64,000 nucleotides of DNA from contig NZ_SIJB01000012.1 of NCBI RefSeq assembly GCF_009910845.1, positions 1 through 64,000 of the forward strand, written 5' to 3'. The notes under the pieces are model-generated. The model had not been told where the DNA came from. It worked only from the letters and a program-made list of their open reading frames with translations, and did not search any database. Source of the stretch: Chengkuizengella marina (GTDB lineage: Bacteria; Bacillota; Bacilli; Paenibacillales; KCTC-33759). A program made the position numbers and the translations under genes. How positions within the stretch are numbered: the first letter of the stretch is position 1; each line of letters begins with the position of its first letter. Below, in pieces: positions 9,730 through 19,401 of this stretch.

Positions 9730-10614
9730 ATGAAAAAAGTTAAAAAAGCAATTATACCTGCCGCTGGTTTAGGAACTCGTTTTTTACCTGCAACCAAAGC
9801 CATGCCAAAAGAAATGTTGCCAATAGTAGATAAACCAACAATTCAGTATATCGTTGAAGAAGCCGTAGCTTCGGGCATTGAAGATATTATGATTGTTACA
9901 GGGAAAGGGAAGCGAGCTATTGAGGATCATTTTGATCATGCATTTGAATTAGAACAAAGATTAGAACAGAAAGGGAAAGTGGATTTACTTGAAAAAGTTC
10001 AACAATCTTCAAGATTAGCGAATATTCATTATATTAGACAAAAAGAGCCAAAAGGACTAGGTCATGCAATTTGGTGTGCTCGTACATTTATTGGAGATGA
10101 ACCATTTGCCGTTTTATTAGGGGATGATATTGTAAAATCTAGTGTGCCTTGTCTTCGTCAACTAATTAATGAATATGAAAAAACGTTAGCTCCAATGATC
10201 GGTGTCCAACAAGTACCTGATGAAGAAACTTATCGATACGGTATTGTTAATCCAATAGATCAATTAGGCAGGCGTTATCAGGTTAGAGATTTTATAGAAA
10301 AACCAGATAAAGGAACGGCTCCATCTAACTTGGCAATCATGGGTCGTTATATTCTCACACCAGAAGTATTCATGTTTTTGGAACAACAAAATATTGGAGC
10401 AGGTGGAGAAATTCAACTTACAGATGCTATTTCTAATTTAAATAAAATACAACGAGTTTTTGCATATGAATTTGATGGAAAAAGATATGATGTTGGAGAA
10501 AAATTAGGTTTTATTAAAACAACAATTGAGTTTGCTATGCATAATGAGGAATTAAAATTTGAGATTGTGAATATGTGTGAACAATTGATAGAGACATTTA
10601 AAGTGAAAAAATAA
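9730..10614 (+). CDS. galU: UTP--glucose-1-phosphate uridylyltransferase
   Basis: Makes UDP-glucose from UTP and glucose 1-phosphate, the sugar donor for surface glycans and glycolipids. The nucleotide-binding signature [19 protein letters not shown] sits at residues 13-31, and the sugar-phosphate site [11 protein letters not shown] and the GRYIL segment follow in family order. At 294 residues it has the normal length of bacterial GalU/GtaB. GAGGGAGG lies upstream of the ATG. It heads the surface-glycan gene set that runs to about 22 kb, although a terminator after the next gene separates the two. Confidence 0.95.
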   Translation: MKKVKKAIIPAAGLGTRFLPATKAMPKEMLPIVDKPTIQYIVEEAVASGIEDIMIVTGKGKRAIEDHFDHAFELEQRLEQKGKVDLLEKVQQSSRLANIHYIRQKEPKGLGHAIWCARTFIGDEPFAVLLGDDIVKSSVPCLRQLINEYEKTLAPMIGVQQVPDEETYRYGIVNPIDQLGRRYQVRDFIEKPDKGTAPSNLAIMGRYILTPEVFMFLEQQNIGAGGEIQLTDAISNLNKIQRVFAYEFDGKRYDVGEKLGFIKTTIEFAMHNEELKFEIVNMCEQLIETFKVKK

Positions 10615-10644
10615 GTCATTCGTATCCTAGGGGAAGTGGACCTT

Positions 10645-11646
10645 TTGTATCTTAATTATGTAAATAATTTCAGGGCTGTTGCTATTATCTTTGTCATAGC
10701 AAGTCATGTGATTGAGCCTTTTAGTCAATCTGGAATGATCGTATATTCTATTTTTTCCAATTTATTTAGAGAAGGTACCGTTCTTTTTGTTTTTATTGCT
10801 GGCCTTTTATTTCATCATTTATCTTTTAAATATAAATATTCCAAATATTTAAAGTCAAAGGTTAAATATGTGCTAACACCATACATTATAATATCTATAC
10901 CTGCCATCCTTTTAGTAACATCTTTAGGTGGTGTTCCAAGACATGAGTTTATTTTGGATTACTCCAAGTTTTTTCAAGTATTCTATTTATATATTACGGG
11001 TTCTCATTTAGGTCCTTTATGGTTTATCCCTATGATATTTATTTTTTATGTTATTTCTCCTATTTTAATAAAGTTGATAGATTGGGAATATTTCAATTAT
11101 GTATTCATTGTTTCATTTATCATTTCAATTTTAACGTTAAAGAATTTTGATAACGTTATCCAGAGTTTTTTACATTATTTTTTTTCGTATATTGCTGGAA
11201 TGTATTTGAGTAAAAATAAGGAAAAAATATTATCATTTATTGATAAATATAAATTCATTATATTGTGTTTATTTACTGTTTTATTCACAGTAGGGACCAT
11301 AACTCATTACAATGATTTAGGACCATTAACAGATATATTCATTTATTCAAACAAAATAGTGTTAGCATTTTTAATCATGTTTTATTTATATAAATATGAT
11401 AGTAGGATAGAAAAGAAATTTGATAAATTAGCACAATATAGTTTTGGTCTCTTTTTTATACATGCCTACATATCAGGGATATATTTTAAAATTATTGAGA
11501 TTTATGTTAACTTAAATGGATTGAATGATATATATAACTTCTTTTTAATCATTATATCCACAGTATTCATTACAGTGATTAGTTTAATGTGTTTAATTCC
11601 AGCTAAAAAAATATTAGGGAATAAAAGTAGATATCTCATTGGATAA
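10645..11646 (+). CDS. Membrane acyltransferase, acyltransferase 3 (OafA/WecH-like) family
   Basis: About 333 residues, with some ten hydrophobic helices. The N-terminal NFRAVAIIFVIASHVIEPF is the family hallmark (conserved His in the first helix). A second conserved segment, GSHLGPLWFIPMIF, is visible near residue 125. These enzymes O-acylate sugars of polysaccharides, usually with acetate. A non-ATG start is needed: TTG 10645 has AGGGGAAG at a proper distance, while GTG 10636 (three codons longer) sits against the ribosome site. Likely co-transcribed with galU, 30 bases upstream, and closed by a strong terminator. Confidence 0.82.
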   Translation: MYLNYVNNFRAVAIIFVIASHVIEPFSQSGMIVYSIFSNLFREGTVLFVFIAGLLFHHLSFKYKYSKYLKSKVKYVLTPYIIISIPAILLVTSLGGVPRHEFILDYSKFFQVFYLYITGSHLGPLWFIPMIFIFYVISPILIKLIDWEYFNYVFIVSFIISILTLKNFDNVIQSFLHYFFSYIAGMYLSKNKEKILSFIDKYKFIILCLFTVLFTVGTITHYNDLGPLTDIFIYSNKIVLAFLIMFYLYKYDSRIEKKFDKLAQYSFGLFFIHAYISGIYFKIIEIYVNLNGLNDIYNFFLIIISTVFITVISLMCLIPAKKILGNKSRYLIG

Positions 11647-11676
11647 TCATGTGAGAATCTAAAGAGTTTATTTTCT

Positions 11677-11722
11677 CCCAGTAATTAGATTTGGATAGAA
11701 ATCTAATTACTGGGTTTTTTTT
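11677..11722 (+). terminator. Strong terminator after galU-acyltransferase
   Basis: A perfect 16-bp stem (11677-11692 with 11699-11714) and 6-nt loop, followed by eight T residues. Confidence 0.9.
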
Positions 11723-11860
11723 ATGGAAAAGAAAGTATTAATGTTCATCATATTTTTCAAGTCATAACCAATTATGAATAATTATAATTTACAAAATTTA
11801 GAAGTACTTGAAAAATTTAAGATGAAAATATACTGATTTAATGGTATTTTGTGAAAATTA

Positions 11861-11889
11861 TTGCTATAAAAAGTAATTTGCTGTAAAAT
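11861..11889 (+). promoter_or_regulatory. Candidate promoter of the glycan operon
   Basis: TTGCTA (11861-11866) and TAAAAT (11884-11889) are separated by 17 bases within the 350-base AT-rich gap before the UbiA-family gene. Apart from the terminator at 11677-11722, I see nothing else in this gap. Confidence 0.4.
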
Positions 11890-11997
11890 AACAATATATT
11901 TTGGAAGCTTCTGAATTATTATAATATTTTTTAAATTTATAATTATTCAGAAAGTTGAAAAAATATAAGGGGGAATATAAAAAATGGAGGTGTAGTT

Positions 11998-12948
11998 TTG
12001 CTTAGAAGGGATCGTGATGGTATTTTACAAATTGATCAAGAGATAGAAAAAAACTATGATATCGTTACATTGAGTGTAATCAAGCATTTTATTCAACTTC
12101 TAAGAATTCATCAATGGCCTAAAAATTTGTTTGTATTTTCAGGTTTGTTACTTGCAATGAAAGATGTAAATTTGAATATGGTTTTAGTTTCGTTTCTGGC
12201 CTTTTTTTTGTTTTGTTGTATTTCTAGTTCAGTGTATATTGTAAATGATATTGCTGACATAAAAAAAGATAGTCTGCATCCGGTGAAAAGATTAAGACCT
12301 CTTCCATCGGGAAAAATTAAAATTAGACACGCCTTTTTAGTATTTTTAGTATTAAGTTCATTTACTCTGTTATTTTCATTTCAACTAAATCTATATTTTG
12401 GCATCATAATTAGTTCATACTTTCTTCTAAATTTATTTTATTCATTTAAATTAAAAGATATTGTTATTGTAGATGTATTGATTATTTCCATTGGATTTGT
12501 GCTCAGGTCTATTTCAGGGTTTTTAGCCTTAGGTGTAGATATTTCCATTTGGCTAATACTTAGCATAGCATTTTTAACTATGTTTTTAGGTTTAAATAAA
12601 AGGAAAAAAGAGATTATAAGATTAGCAGAAAATTCAAAAAAACATAGAAAAAATTTAAATGATTATTCTATCGCTTTAATAAATGAGATATTGCCCATGT
12701 TAACAGCGTGTACTATTATCTCGTATTCGTTTTACATTATATACGATGTTAATTCTAGGTACATGTTGGTAACGATTCCAATCGTACTATACGGTATATT
12801 AAGATATCAATATTTAACAAATCAAACAGAGCATGGTGAAAGTCCAGATTTAGTATTGCTTAGGGACAAGCCTATTATTTTTATCATGATATTATGGTTG
12901 TTAGTACATATTTCAATTAGTTTAGGAAGTGCTATTTTGGAGCTATAA
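11998..12948 (+). CDS. UbiA-family prenyltransferase, decaprenyl-phosphate phosphoribosyltransferase-like
   Basis: Integral membrane protein of 316 residues with eight or nine helices. The start is TTG 11998, set by GGAGGTG upstream. The active-site signature is NDIADIKKDSLHP (about residues 83-95), followed by KRLRPLPSG. The extra HP.KR.RP..SG block is what sets the polyprenyl-phosphate phosphoribosyltransferase branch (Rv3806c-like) apart from quinone-making UbiA. That branch transfers 5-phosphoribose from PRPP to a lipid phosphate, giving pentose donors for surface glycans. With a flippase, GT2 enzymes and an epimerase next to it, a role in a lipid-linked pentose donor is inferred. A decayed copy of its 3' end follows. 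Confidence 0.83.
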   Translation: MLRRDRDGILQIDQEIEKNYDIVTLSVIKHFIQLLRIHQWPKNLFVFSGLLLAMKDVNLNMVLVSFLAFFLFCCISSSVYIVNDIADIKKDSLHPVKRLRPLPSGKIKIRHAFLVFLVLSSFTLLFSFQLNLYFGIIISSYFLLNLFYSFKLKDIVIVDVLIISIGFVLRSISGFLALGVDISIWLILSIAFLTMFLGLNKRKKEIIRLAENSKKHRKNLNDYSIALINEILPMLTACTIISYSFYIIYDVNSRYMLVTIPIVLYGILRYQYLTNQTEHGESPDLVLLRDKPIIFIMILWLLVHISISLGSAILEL

Positions 12949-12980
12949 ACATAATGAGTATTGTACAATACTCATTTTAT

Positions 12981-13176
12981 AATTCTGTGTACATGTTGGT
13001 AACGATTTCAGTCACTACTAAGATATCAATATTTATTGAATCAAACAGGAGATGGCGAACGTCCTGAATTAGTGCCTTAGGGAGATCATTCTATTATTTT
13101 TCTAATGATATTATGATTGTTAATTCAATTCTTTTAGAAAGTGCTATTTTGGAGCTGTAAATATGAATATTGTATT
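12981..13176 (+). pseudogene. Degenerate tandem copy of the 3' end of the UbiA-family gene
   Basis: The stretch repeats the last ~200 bases of the preceding gene (from about 12751), including AATTCT..GTACATGTTGG, the AGATATCAATATTTA block and the terminal GTGCTATTTTGGAGCT. It has several deletions and an in-frame stop, so it encodes nothing intact. It is the scar of a tandem duplication or of a lost second UbiA-family gene. Confidence 0.8.
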
Positions 13177-13199
13177 TATTAGCGGATCGGAAGATAGAC

Positions 13200-14534
13200 A
13201 TGAATAAAATTTTTTTGAGTATTGTTTTGCCAAGAATTAAAAGTATAACTAGCAACGATGAAGTTAAACGTTTTATCAGCAATTTAGGCACCATATTCAT
13301 TTTTAGATTTATTGCAGCTATTTTGAATGCTTTAAGCTTGATTATTGTAACAAGGTATTATGGTGTAGTTGCTATTGGAGAAATAACAATCATACAAAAT
13401 GTTGCGTATTTTTTAATCATCCCCATTCTTCTAGGTGTAAATTTATCCATTATAAAATACATCCCCACATTGGATAAAAATGATGTCCAAAAGCTCTTAG
13501 GCTCTGTTTTTGTATGGAACATCTTTCTTACTGGATTTTTTGTATTGATATATTTGATATTTACTGATTTTTTTTCAGGTCTTACAAATATATCAACTAC
13601 AAATTGGATATTCAGTGTAGCATTAGCAGTGTTTATCAACTTGTCTATGGTTATGGATGCAGTATTAAGAGCAGAAAAAAAGTTTTTTACACTAGGAATT
13701 ACTAAATTAATTGGAACATCCGTATTTTTTGTAATTATCGTAATATCCAGCCTAAAATCAGGAAATATATATCTTTTTATAGGTGCTTTAATTATTAATC
13801 ACTGTATATTTGCGATACTATCCTTTAAAGATATTGAAGAAAAAAGGTTTGGATTTTCTTTAAAAATATCAAAGCTTCTATATGGATATGGGGCTATAAA
13901 TATGGTTAGTTGGACATTATCAACATTGTTATTTTCAGTTGATTTATTTATCGTAAACCATTTTGTTTCTAGCTATGATGTTGGGATATATTCTGCTTAT
14001 CATGTAAATGTCAGAATATTCTTTAATATGATGTTTCATGAGATTTTTGCTGTTGTCTTTCTACCTACAATTGCGCAAATGGATAAAATAAAAATTTACA
14101 AACGGATAGTACGTTTAATCCCTATATTGCTTCCCCTTGCTATTATTGCAAACGCAGTTTTGTGTATGATTCTGCTGTTTATGTATGGGAGAGACTATCC
14201 ATTTAATTGGTTATATGTTCTAATTGTTTCCCTCAGTACAGGTTTCCATTTTATTTATTGGATTTTTAATTCGGTATTTACTGTAGAAGGGAAAAAAGGA
14301 GCATGGATATGCTTACTAGTGCAAGGGATTCCTTTACCTGTATTATTAGGAACATGTTACTTTTTAACTAAAATATATGGAGTAACAGGAGCGATGGTAT
14401 CTTCCTTGATTACACAAATCGTATTGATAGGGATGTTTATTTTGCTTATAAAGGTTCAATATTTTAATAGAAATAGAAGTATGTTTTCTCTTAAAAGAAA
14501 GAGTATAGAAAGAGTTAACAGCAGGAACTTGTAA
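13200..14534 (+). CDS. Wzx-like polysaccharide flippase (MATE/MOP superfamily)
   Basis: 444 residues with about twelve hydrophobic helices, e.g. FRFIAAILNALSLIIVTRYY near the N-terminus and a conserved NMVSWTLSTLLFSVDLFIVN segment near residue 235. This is the arrangement of lipid-linked oligosaccharide flippases, which move undecaprenyl-linked repeat units to the outer face of the membrane. ATG 13200 with GGAAG upstream is preferred over TTG 13170. Neighbouring glycosyltransferases support the role. Partner polymerase and ligase genes were not seen in the window. Confidence 0.85.
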   Translation: MNKIFLSIVLPRIKSITSNDEVKRFISNLGTIFIFRFIAAILNALSLIIVTRYYGVVAIGEITIIQNVAYFLIIPILLGVNLSIIKYIPTLDKNDVQKLLGSVFVWNIFLTGFFVLIYLIFTDFFSGLTNISTTNWIFSVALAVFINLSMVMDAVLRAEKKFFTLGITKLIGTSVFFVIIVISSLKSGNIYLFIGALIINHCIFAILSFKDIEEKRFGFSLKISKLLYGYGAINMVSWTLSTLLFSVDLFIVNHFVSSYDVGIYSAYHVNVRIFFNMMFHEIFAVVFLPTIAQMDKIKIYKRIVRLIPILLPLAIIANAVLCMILLFMYGRDYPFNWLYVLIVSLSTGFHFIYWIFNSVFTVEGKKGAWICLLVQGIPLPVLLGTCYFLTKIYGVTGAMVSSLITQIVLIGMFILLIKVQYFNRNRSMFSLKRKSIERVNSRNL

Positions 14535-14597
14535 ACTCTTATTTTTAGAAATGAAAGAGGTTTTGAGTTTATATATTTGATTACAGGGAGGGAGTAA

Positions 14598-15455
14598 ATG
14601 AAAGCAAGTATTGTTATACCTACTAAAGATAAATTATACAGATTGAGATTGGTATTACAGGCTTTAGAAAAACAAATAAATGATGATGTGGAAGTGATTA
14701 TTGTTTTTGATGGATGTAACGAGGATACGTTGGATCAATTCAATAAAACATGTTTTTCATTTTCACCTATTCCAATTGTTTGTGAACATAATGTGGGCAG
14801 GGCAGCTGCTAGAAATTTAGGGATTCAAAGAGCATCTGGAGATATTATTATTTTTGTGGATGATGATAGAGTACCTGATCAAGATTTTGTTAATAAACAT
14901 ATTTATGGTCATCAAAATGAGAAATGCGTTTTACTCGGGGAAAGAAAAGATGTTTTTATGTTAGAAAGTGAAATCAAAGACCTATTTGACCAAGGTCTTC
15001 TACGGGATGATATTCAAATTTTAAAATCAAAAGTGACAAAAAAACAATTGCAGAAAGGAGTTTCAATTCATCATATTAACATGTTGAATTGGTTAAGTTT
15101 CTACACGGGTAACGTTTCTATAAAAAAGAAATATTTAGAACAAATAGGATTTTTTGATGAAAAGTTTAAAGGATGGGGACATGAGGATCTGGATTTAGGC
15201 ATACGTTTATCCAACATAGGTTTGAAATTTAAAAAAGATAACTCTCTCGTAAATTATCATCTTCTACATGATAGTAATTTTAATGTAAAGGAAAAAGTAG
15301 AGCAGTCTAATAAAAATTTGAAATATATGATTAGAAAGTATAAGAGAAGTTATATACAATGGATTCTTTTTCTTTTTTATTTAAAACATAGGCTAGTAGG
15401 TTTAAATATAAACAAAAATGTAATGAGAGAGAAGAAAACAACGATAAGTAAGTGA
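14598..15455 (+). CDS. Family 2 glycosyltransferase (paralogue 1 of 3)
   Basis: 285 residues, GT-A fold. The N-terminal MKASIVIPTKDKLYRLRLVL gives the nucleotide-binding strand, and IIIFVDDDRVPDQDF holds the DxD metal site near residue 94. A conserved block GWGHEDLDLGIRLS near residue 194 is the usual acceptor and catalytic-base region. GGGAGGGAG lies 5-6 bases before the ATG. The next two genes encode close paralogues with the same length and motifs. No transmembrane segment is evident, so it works at the cytoplasmic face on lipid-linked sugars. Donor and acceptor are unknown. Confidence 0.9.
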   Translation: MKASIVIPTKDKLYRLRLVLQALEKQINDDVEVIIVFDGCNEDTLDQFNKTCFSFSPIPIVCEHNVGRAAARNLGIQRASGDIIIFVDDDRVPDQDFVNKHIYGHQNEKCVLLGERKDVFMLESEIKDLFDQGLLRDDIQILKSKVTKKQLQKGVSIHHINMLNWLSFYTGNVSIKKKYLEQIGFFDEKFKGWGHEDLDLGIRLSNIGLKFKKDNSLVNYHLLHDSNFNVKEKVEQSNKNLKYMIRKYKRSYIQWILFLFYLKHRLVGLNINKNVMREKKTTISK

Positions 15456-15487
15456 TTCCAATATCTTATAGAATAGGGGAAAATACA

Positions 15488-16348
15488 ATGAAAGCAAGTA
15501 TCGTAATTTCCACAAAGGATAAGTTGTCAAGATTAAAATTGGTCTTACACGCCTTAGAATCACAAGTTAATGATGAAATAGAAGTGATCATCGTATTTGA
15601 TGGATGCAATGAAAAGATGATAGATCAATATCATCAAATAAACTTTTCATTCTCACCTGTTAACATCATATGTGAAACAAACGTTGGGAGAGCAGCTGCT
15701 AGAAATCTTGGGATTAATAAGACAAAAGGAGAAATCATCATATTCTTGGATGATGATAGAGTGCCTTGTTCAGATTTTGTACAAATGCATATTGATGGAC
15801 ATTCACAAAAGTGTATTTTATACGGGGATAGACAAGATGTATTTTTCACTGAGAACGAAATAGAACAATTACCTTATGTTGACAATATTGACCAAATGAT
15901 GAACTCAATCCAATCAAGAATAGTTGAGAATAATGCAGAGCCTACTACATCTCCAATTGATCCAGCAAATTTATTTAAGTGGTTAAATTTTTTAACAGGT
16001 AATATTTCCGTTGAAAAAAAGTATTTAGTAAAAGCTGGTTTATTTGATGAGCATTTTAAAGAGTGGGGACAAGAAGATATTGATTTAGGAATTAGATTAT
16101 ATAAAGAAAAGCTTCCATATAAGAGAGATGGTAGAATCGTGAACTATCATCTTCTACATGATAGTAATTTTAATATTAAAGAAATGAGAAAAAAATCTTT
16201 AAAAAACTTAAGGTATATGATTAAAAAATATAAAAATAATTTTGCTTTATTAGCACCCTTGGTTTGGTTATACATGCGATATAAGGTGTTAGGTTTAAGT
16301 ATTACTCACGATGCTCAGACGTATGAAAAAAGGTTTGTTAAAAATTAG
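15488..16348 (+). CDS. Family 2 glycosyltransferase (paralogue 2 of 3)
   Basis: 286 residues and strongly similar to its two neighbours: MKASIVISTKDKLSRLKLVL at the N-terminus, IIIFLDDDRVPCSDF with the DxD site, and EWGQEDIDLGIRL with the ED motif. ATG 15488 is chosen because GGGG lies about 9 bases upstream; the frame is open further up but lacks a ribosome site. The variable stretch at about residues 120-160 differs most from paralogue 1 and may set acceptor specificity. Confidence 0.9.
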   Translation: MKASIVISTKDKLSRLKLVLHALESQVNDEIEVIIVFDGCNEKMIDQYHQINFSFSPVNIICETNVGRAAARNLGINKTKGEIIIFLDDDRVPCSDFVQMHIDGHSQKCILYGDRQDVFFTENEIEQLPYVDNIDQMMNSIQSRIVENNAEPTTSPIDPANLFKWLNFLTGNISVEKKYLVKAGLFDEHFKEWGQEDIDLGIRLYKEKLPYKRDGRIVNYHLLHDSNFNIKEMRKKSLKNLRYMIKKYKNNFALLAPLVWLYMRYKVLGLSITHDAQTYEKRFVKN

Positions 16349-16386
16349 TTATTATCAATGAGTGTAGAGGAGGGGTTTTTAATACA

Positions 16387-17250
16387 ATGAGAGCAAGCAT
16401 TGTAATCTCCACAAAAGATAAGTTATCAAGATTGAAATTAGTTTTACAGGCACTAGAACCGCAAGTAAATCATCAAGTAGAAGTCATTATCGTCTTTGAT
16501 GGATGTAATCAAAGTACAATGAATAGATTTAACCAAATTCACTTTTCATTTTCACCTATCAAAATTGTTTGTGAAACAAATGTGGGCAGAGCAGTTGCTA
16601 GAAACCTTGGGATTAAACAAGCAAAAGGAGAAATTATTATATTCTTGGATGATGATAGAGTACCTTGTCCAGGTTTTGTACAAATGCATATTGATGGTCA
16701 TTCGGAAAAATGCATTTTGTATGGAGAAAGACCAGATGTTTTTTTCTCTGAAAATGAAATTAATGAGTTAGGAAATGAAAATGATTTAAGTCATGTGATG
16801 GAAACTTTAAAATCAAGAATTGTAAATAAAGAAGATTCTAACACAGCTTTTATTGATCCTGGGAAAATATTTAAGTGGTTAAACTTTTTAACTGGAAATA
16901 TTTCAGTTGAAAAAAAAGATATCGAAAAAGTAGGTATGTTTGATGAATCATTTAAAGAATGGGGGCAAGAGGATATTGATTTAGGTATTAGATTATTCAG
17001 AGAGAAACTCCCTTTTAAGAAAGATGATCACATTGTGAACTTTCATCTTTTACATCCGAGTAACTTTGACATTAAGGAAATGAAAATGAAATCTTTAGTC
17101 AATTTAAAATATATGATTAAAAAGTATAAAAAGGACACTGTTTTATTTCTCTCACTAATTATTTTATTTATCAAATACAAACTGATCGGATTAAGTATTG
17201 ATCATAATGCTTATGAATACGAACAACGTTTTTCAAAAGTTAAACTTTAA
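16387..17250 (+). CDS. Family 2 glycosyltransferase (paralogue 3 of 3)
   Basis: 287 residues; closer to paralogue 2 than to paralogue 1 (shared KFLNFLTGNISVEKK-like and EWGQEDIDLGIRL segments). The DxD site IIIFLDDDRVPCPGF is intact, so all three copies look catalytically competent. GAGGAGG lies upstream of the ATG. Three consecutive intact copies suggest either a stepwise chain of similar linkages or recent gene amplification. Confidence 0.9.
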   Translation: MRASIVISTKDKLSRLKLVLQALEPQVNHQVEVIIVFDGCNQSTMNRFNQIHFSFSPIKIVCETNVGRAVARNLGIKQAKGEIIIFLDDDRVPCPGFVQMHIDGHSEKCILYGERPDVFFSENEINELGNENDLSHVMETLKSRIVNKEDSNTAFIDPGKIFKWLNFLTGNISVEKKDIEKVGMFDESFKEWGQEDIDLGIRLFREKLPFKKDDHIVNFHLLHPSNFDIKEMKMKSLVNLKYMIKKYKKDTVLFLSLIILFIKYKLIGLSIDHNAYEYEQRFSKVKL

Positions 17251-17327
17251 GAAAATTTATCTATATCAACTTTTCGTAAGATACTTTTAATAATTTTCAG
17301 GAAAACAAAGATGTGAAGGAGGAGAAA

Positions 17328-18326
17328 ATGAGTAATCATGTATTGGTTTCAGTAGTGATTCCTAATTATAACTATGAAAAGACATTACATAACTGTTTAG
17401 AAGCCCTACAGAAACAAACTTATAAAAATATAGAAATTATTTTTGTCGATGATGGCAGTACGGATCACTCTGTAGAGATAGCAGAAAAGTATCCGTGTAA
17501 AATTATTGAAACGAAGAATAAAGGTGTTTCTTCAGCAAGAAATACAGGCGTTGAAAACTCAGCAGGAGAAATCGTATTTTTTTTAGATAGTGATGTTGCC
17601 TTGTTTGAGGATGCGATTGAAAATACGGTTAATCAATTTAGTAAAGATCCTTCACTAGGCAGTGTGTGTGGTATTTATGCTAAAGAAGCTATGTTTAATG
17701 ATAGCTTAATTGAAGAATACCGTACGCTGCAAAACTATTTTTGGAGAAAAAGTTCAGAAGGATATGTGACAGCAGGATTCTTTTCCCTTGGAGCTGTAAA
17801 AAAATCTGTATTCAATGAACTTGGAGGATTTAATAAGGAATTAAATAATTCAGAAGATATCGAATTTGGGCATCGACTTAATCAGAATTATCGATTGCTA
17901 CTTACAAGTAAAGTTATGGGATACCACGATGAAGAAGATCAGTTGGGTAATTTGATGAGAAAAATGCATGAACGTGCTTTACAAAGAGTCCCGTTTTATT
18001 TCTCAAGAAAGAAATTCACAAAAGGATTTGAAACTCCACTTAGGGGATTAGGGATGTTATTTGTTGGATTAAGTACTGTATTATTACCCCTATCGATTCT
18101 AGAACTATATTCACTCTTATTCTTCTGGGGTTGTTTATTTATTTTTATTTTAACTGATATTGGTCAATATTGTTTTGTTATGAAGGAAAAGGGAGTTATA
18201 TTCACTTTGTTTTTTATTGGTGTACATTGGACGGTAACAGCTGTGGTTTTTTGGGGATTTGTTAGAGGACTTGTACAGTTCCTACTAAGCAAAAAATTTC
18301 GATTAAAATACAGGTACGGGAGTTGA
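17328..18326 (+). CDS. Membrane-bound family 2 glycosyltransferase
   Basis: 332 residues. The N-terminal domain has SVVIPNYNYEKTLHNCLEAL, the FVDDGSTDHS donor motif, the second metal motif FLDSDVALFEDA and NNSEDIEFGHRL. The C-terminal third holds two or three hydrophobic helices (about 235-290), so the enzyme is membrane-anchored, unlike the three paralogues before it. ATG 17328 follows AAGGAGGAG; a GTG at 17313 overlaps that site. It ends 4 bases before the epimerase gene, which indicates tight coupling. Confidence 0.9.
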   Translation: MSNHVLVSVVIPNYNYEKTLHNCLEALQKQTYKNIEIIFVDDGSTDHSVEIAEKYPCKIIETKNKGVSSARNTGVENSAGEIVFFLDSDVALFEDAIENTVNQFSKDPSLGSVCGIYAKEAMFNDSLIEEYRTLQNYFWRKSSEGYVTAGFFSLGAVKKSVFNELGGFNKELNNSEDIEFGHRLNQNYRLLLTSKVMGYHDEEDQLGNLMRKMHERALQRVPFYFSRKKFTKGFETPLRGLGMLFVGLSTVLLPLSILELYSLLFFWGCLFIFILTDIGQYCFVMKEKGVIFTLFFIGVHWTVTAVVFWGFVRGLVQFLLSKKFRLKYRYGS

Positions 18327-18330
18327 TGGA

Positions 18331-19377
18331 ATGAAGAAAAAGGTATTAATAACTGGGAGTAATGGGGTATTAGGTAAAAACTTAATACAATATCTTGAAG
18401 ATCACTATAGGAATGATTATGAATTACACCTATTGGATGTTGCACAACCTGAAGATCAAACATCTAAACATAAGACTAATAAAGGTGATATTAGAAGTAA
18501 AAAAGACGTTGAAAAAGTAATCAAAGATATTGACATCGTAGTGCATTGTGCGTCGGCATCCCCTTCTTATAAAGAGTCTGAAATATTTGACATTATTATC
18601 AACGGAACTTCAAATCTATTAAATTGTTCGTTTGAAATTGGAAATGTAGAGAGGTTTATTTATATTTCATCTACTTCGGTTTATGGTGTACCTGAAAAAG
18701 CACCCATTTTTGAAAATGATGAGGTCAAACCATATGATCCTTATAATAAAGGGAAGATTGAAGCAGAAAAACGATGTTTGCAGTGGCGTGCGAAAGGAAA
18801 GTGTATCACCATATTGCGACCTAGATCATTTTTAGGACCCCATCGATTAGGGACATTTGGAATTTTATATGAGTGGGCGAGTGAAAAACGTAACTTTCCA
18901 ATGTTGGGTGCAGGTAAAAATAAATATCAACTATTAGATGTAGAAGATCTTTGTCAAGCGATATGTTTATCCATGTCAGTAGACAAACAAAATGCAAATG
19001 ATCTATTTAATATCGGGGCTAAAGAATTTACAAATATTAAAGAGGACTATCAAGCTGTTCTTCATGAGGCAGGGTATAACAAAAAAATTATTTCAATTCC
19101 GGTGTTTCCTATGATTATTATTTTATCTATTTTAGAAAAATTAAAATTGTCTCCTTTTTATAAAAGACTATATAAAAAATTAAATAGAAATTATTATGTG
19201 TCCATCGAAAAAGCAGAAAAACAATTAGGTTATAATCCCAAATATTCAAATAAGGACGCATTAATTCGAAACTATCATTGGTATTTAAGAAATCAGAAAA
19301 AATATAATACAGCGGGACTTAGTAATAACGCAGTTTGGAATCAAGGTGTATTAAAATATGCAAAGTATTTTTTCTAA
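18331..19377 (+). CDS. NAD-dependent epimerase/dehydratase
   Basis: 348-residue short-chain (extended SDR) nucleotide-sugar or lipid-sugar enzyme. The Rossmann motif GSNGVLGKN is at residues 8-16; the catalytic Ser/Tyr/Lys lie in STSVYG and YNKGK. The C-terminal substrate domain is of usual length. Together with galU and glycosyltransferases it probably makes an activated sugar for the glycan. The exact reaction (epimerisation, dehydration or reduction) cannot be read from the sequence. Co-directional with both neighbours. Confidence 0.85.
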   Translation: MKKKVLITGSNGVLGKNLIQYLEDHYRNDYELHLLDVAQPEDQTSKHKTNKGDIRSKKDVEKVIKDIDIVVHCASASPSYKESEIFDIIINGTSNLLNCSFEIGNVERFIYISSTSVYGVPEKAPIFENDEVKPYDPYNKGKIEAEKRCLQWRAKGKCITILRPRSFLGPHRLGTFGILYEWASEKRNFPMLGAGKNKYQLLDVEDLCQAICLSMSVDKQNANDLFNIGAKEFTNIKEDYQAVLHEAGYNKKIISIPVFPMIIILSILEKLKLSPFYKRLYKKLNRNYYVSIEKAEKQLGYNPKYSNKDALIRNYHWYLRNQKKYNTAGLSNNAVWNQGVLKYAKYFF

Positions 19378-19401
19378 TGATTAACTATCTGGAGGTTGTA
19401 T

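Noticed and set aside
13163-13207. Short frame MNIVFISGSEDRHE before the flippase
   Set aside because: Fourteen codons within the degenerate UbiA copy; no evidence of translation, though it could be a glycosyltransferase start remnant.
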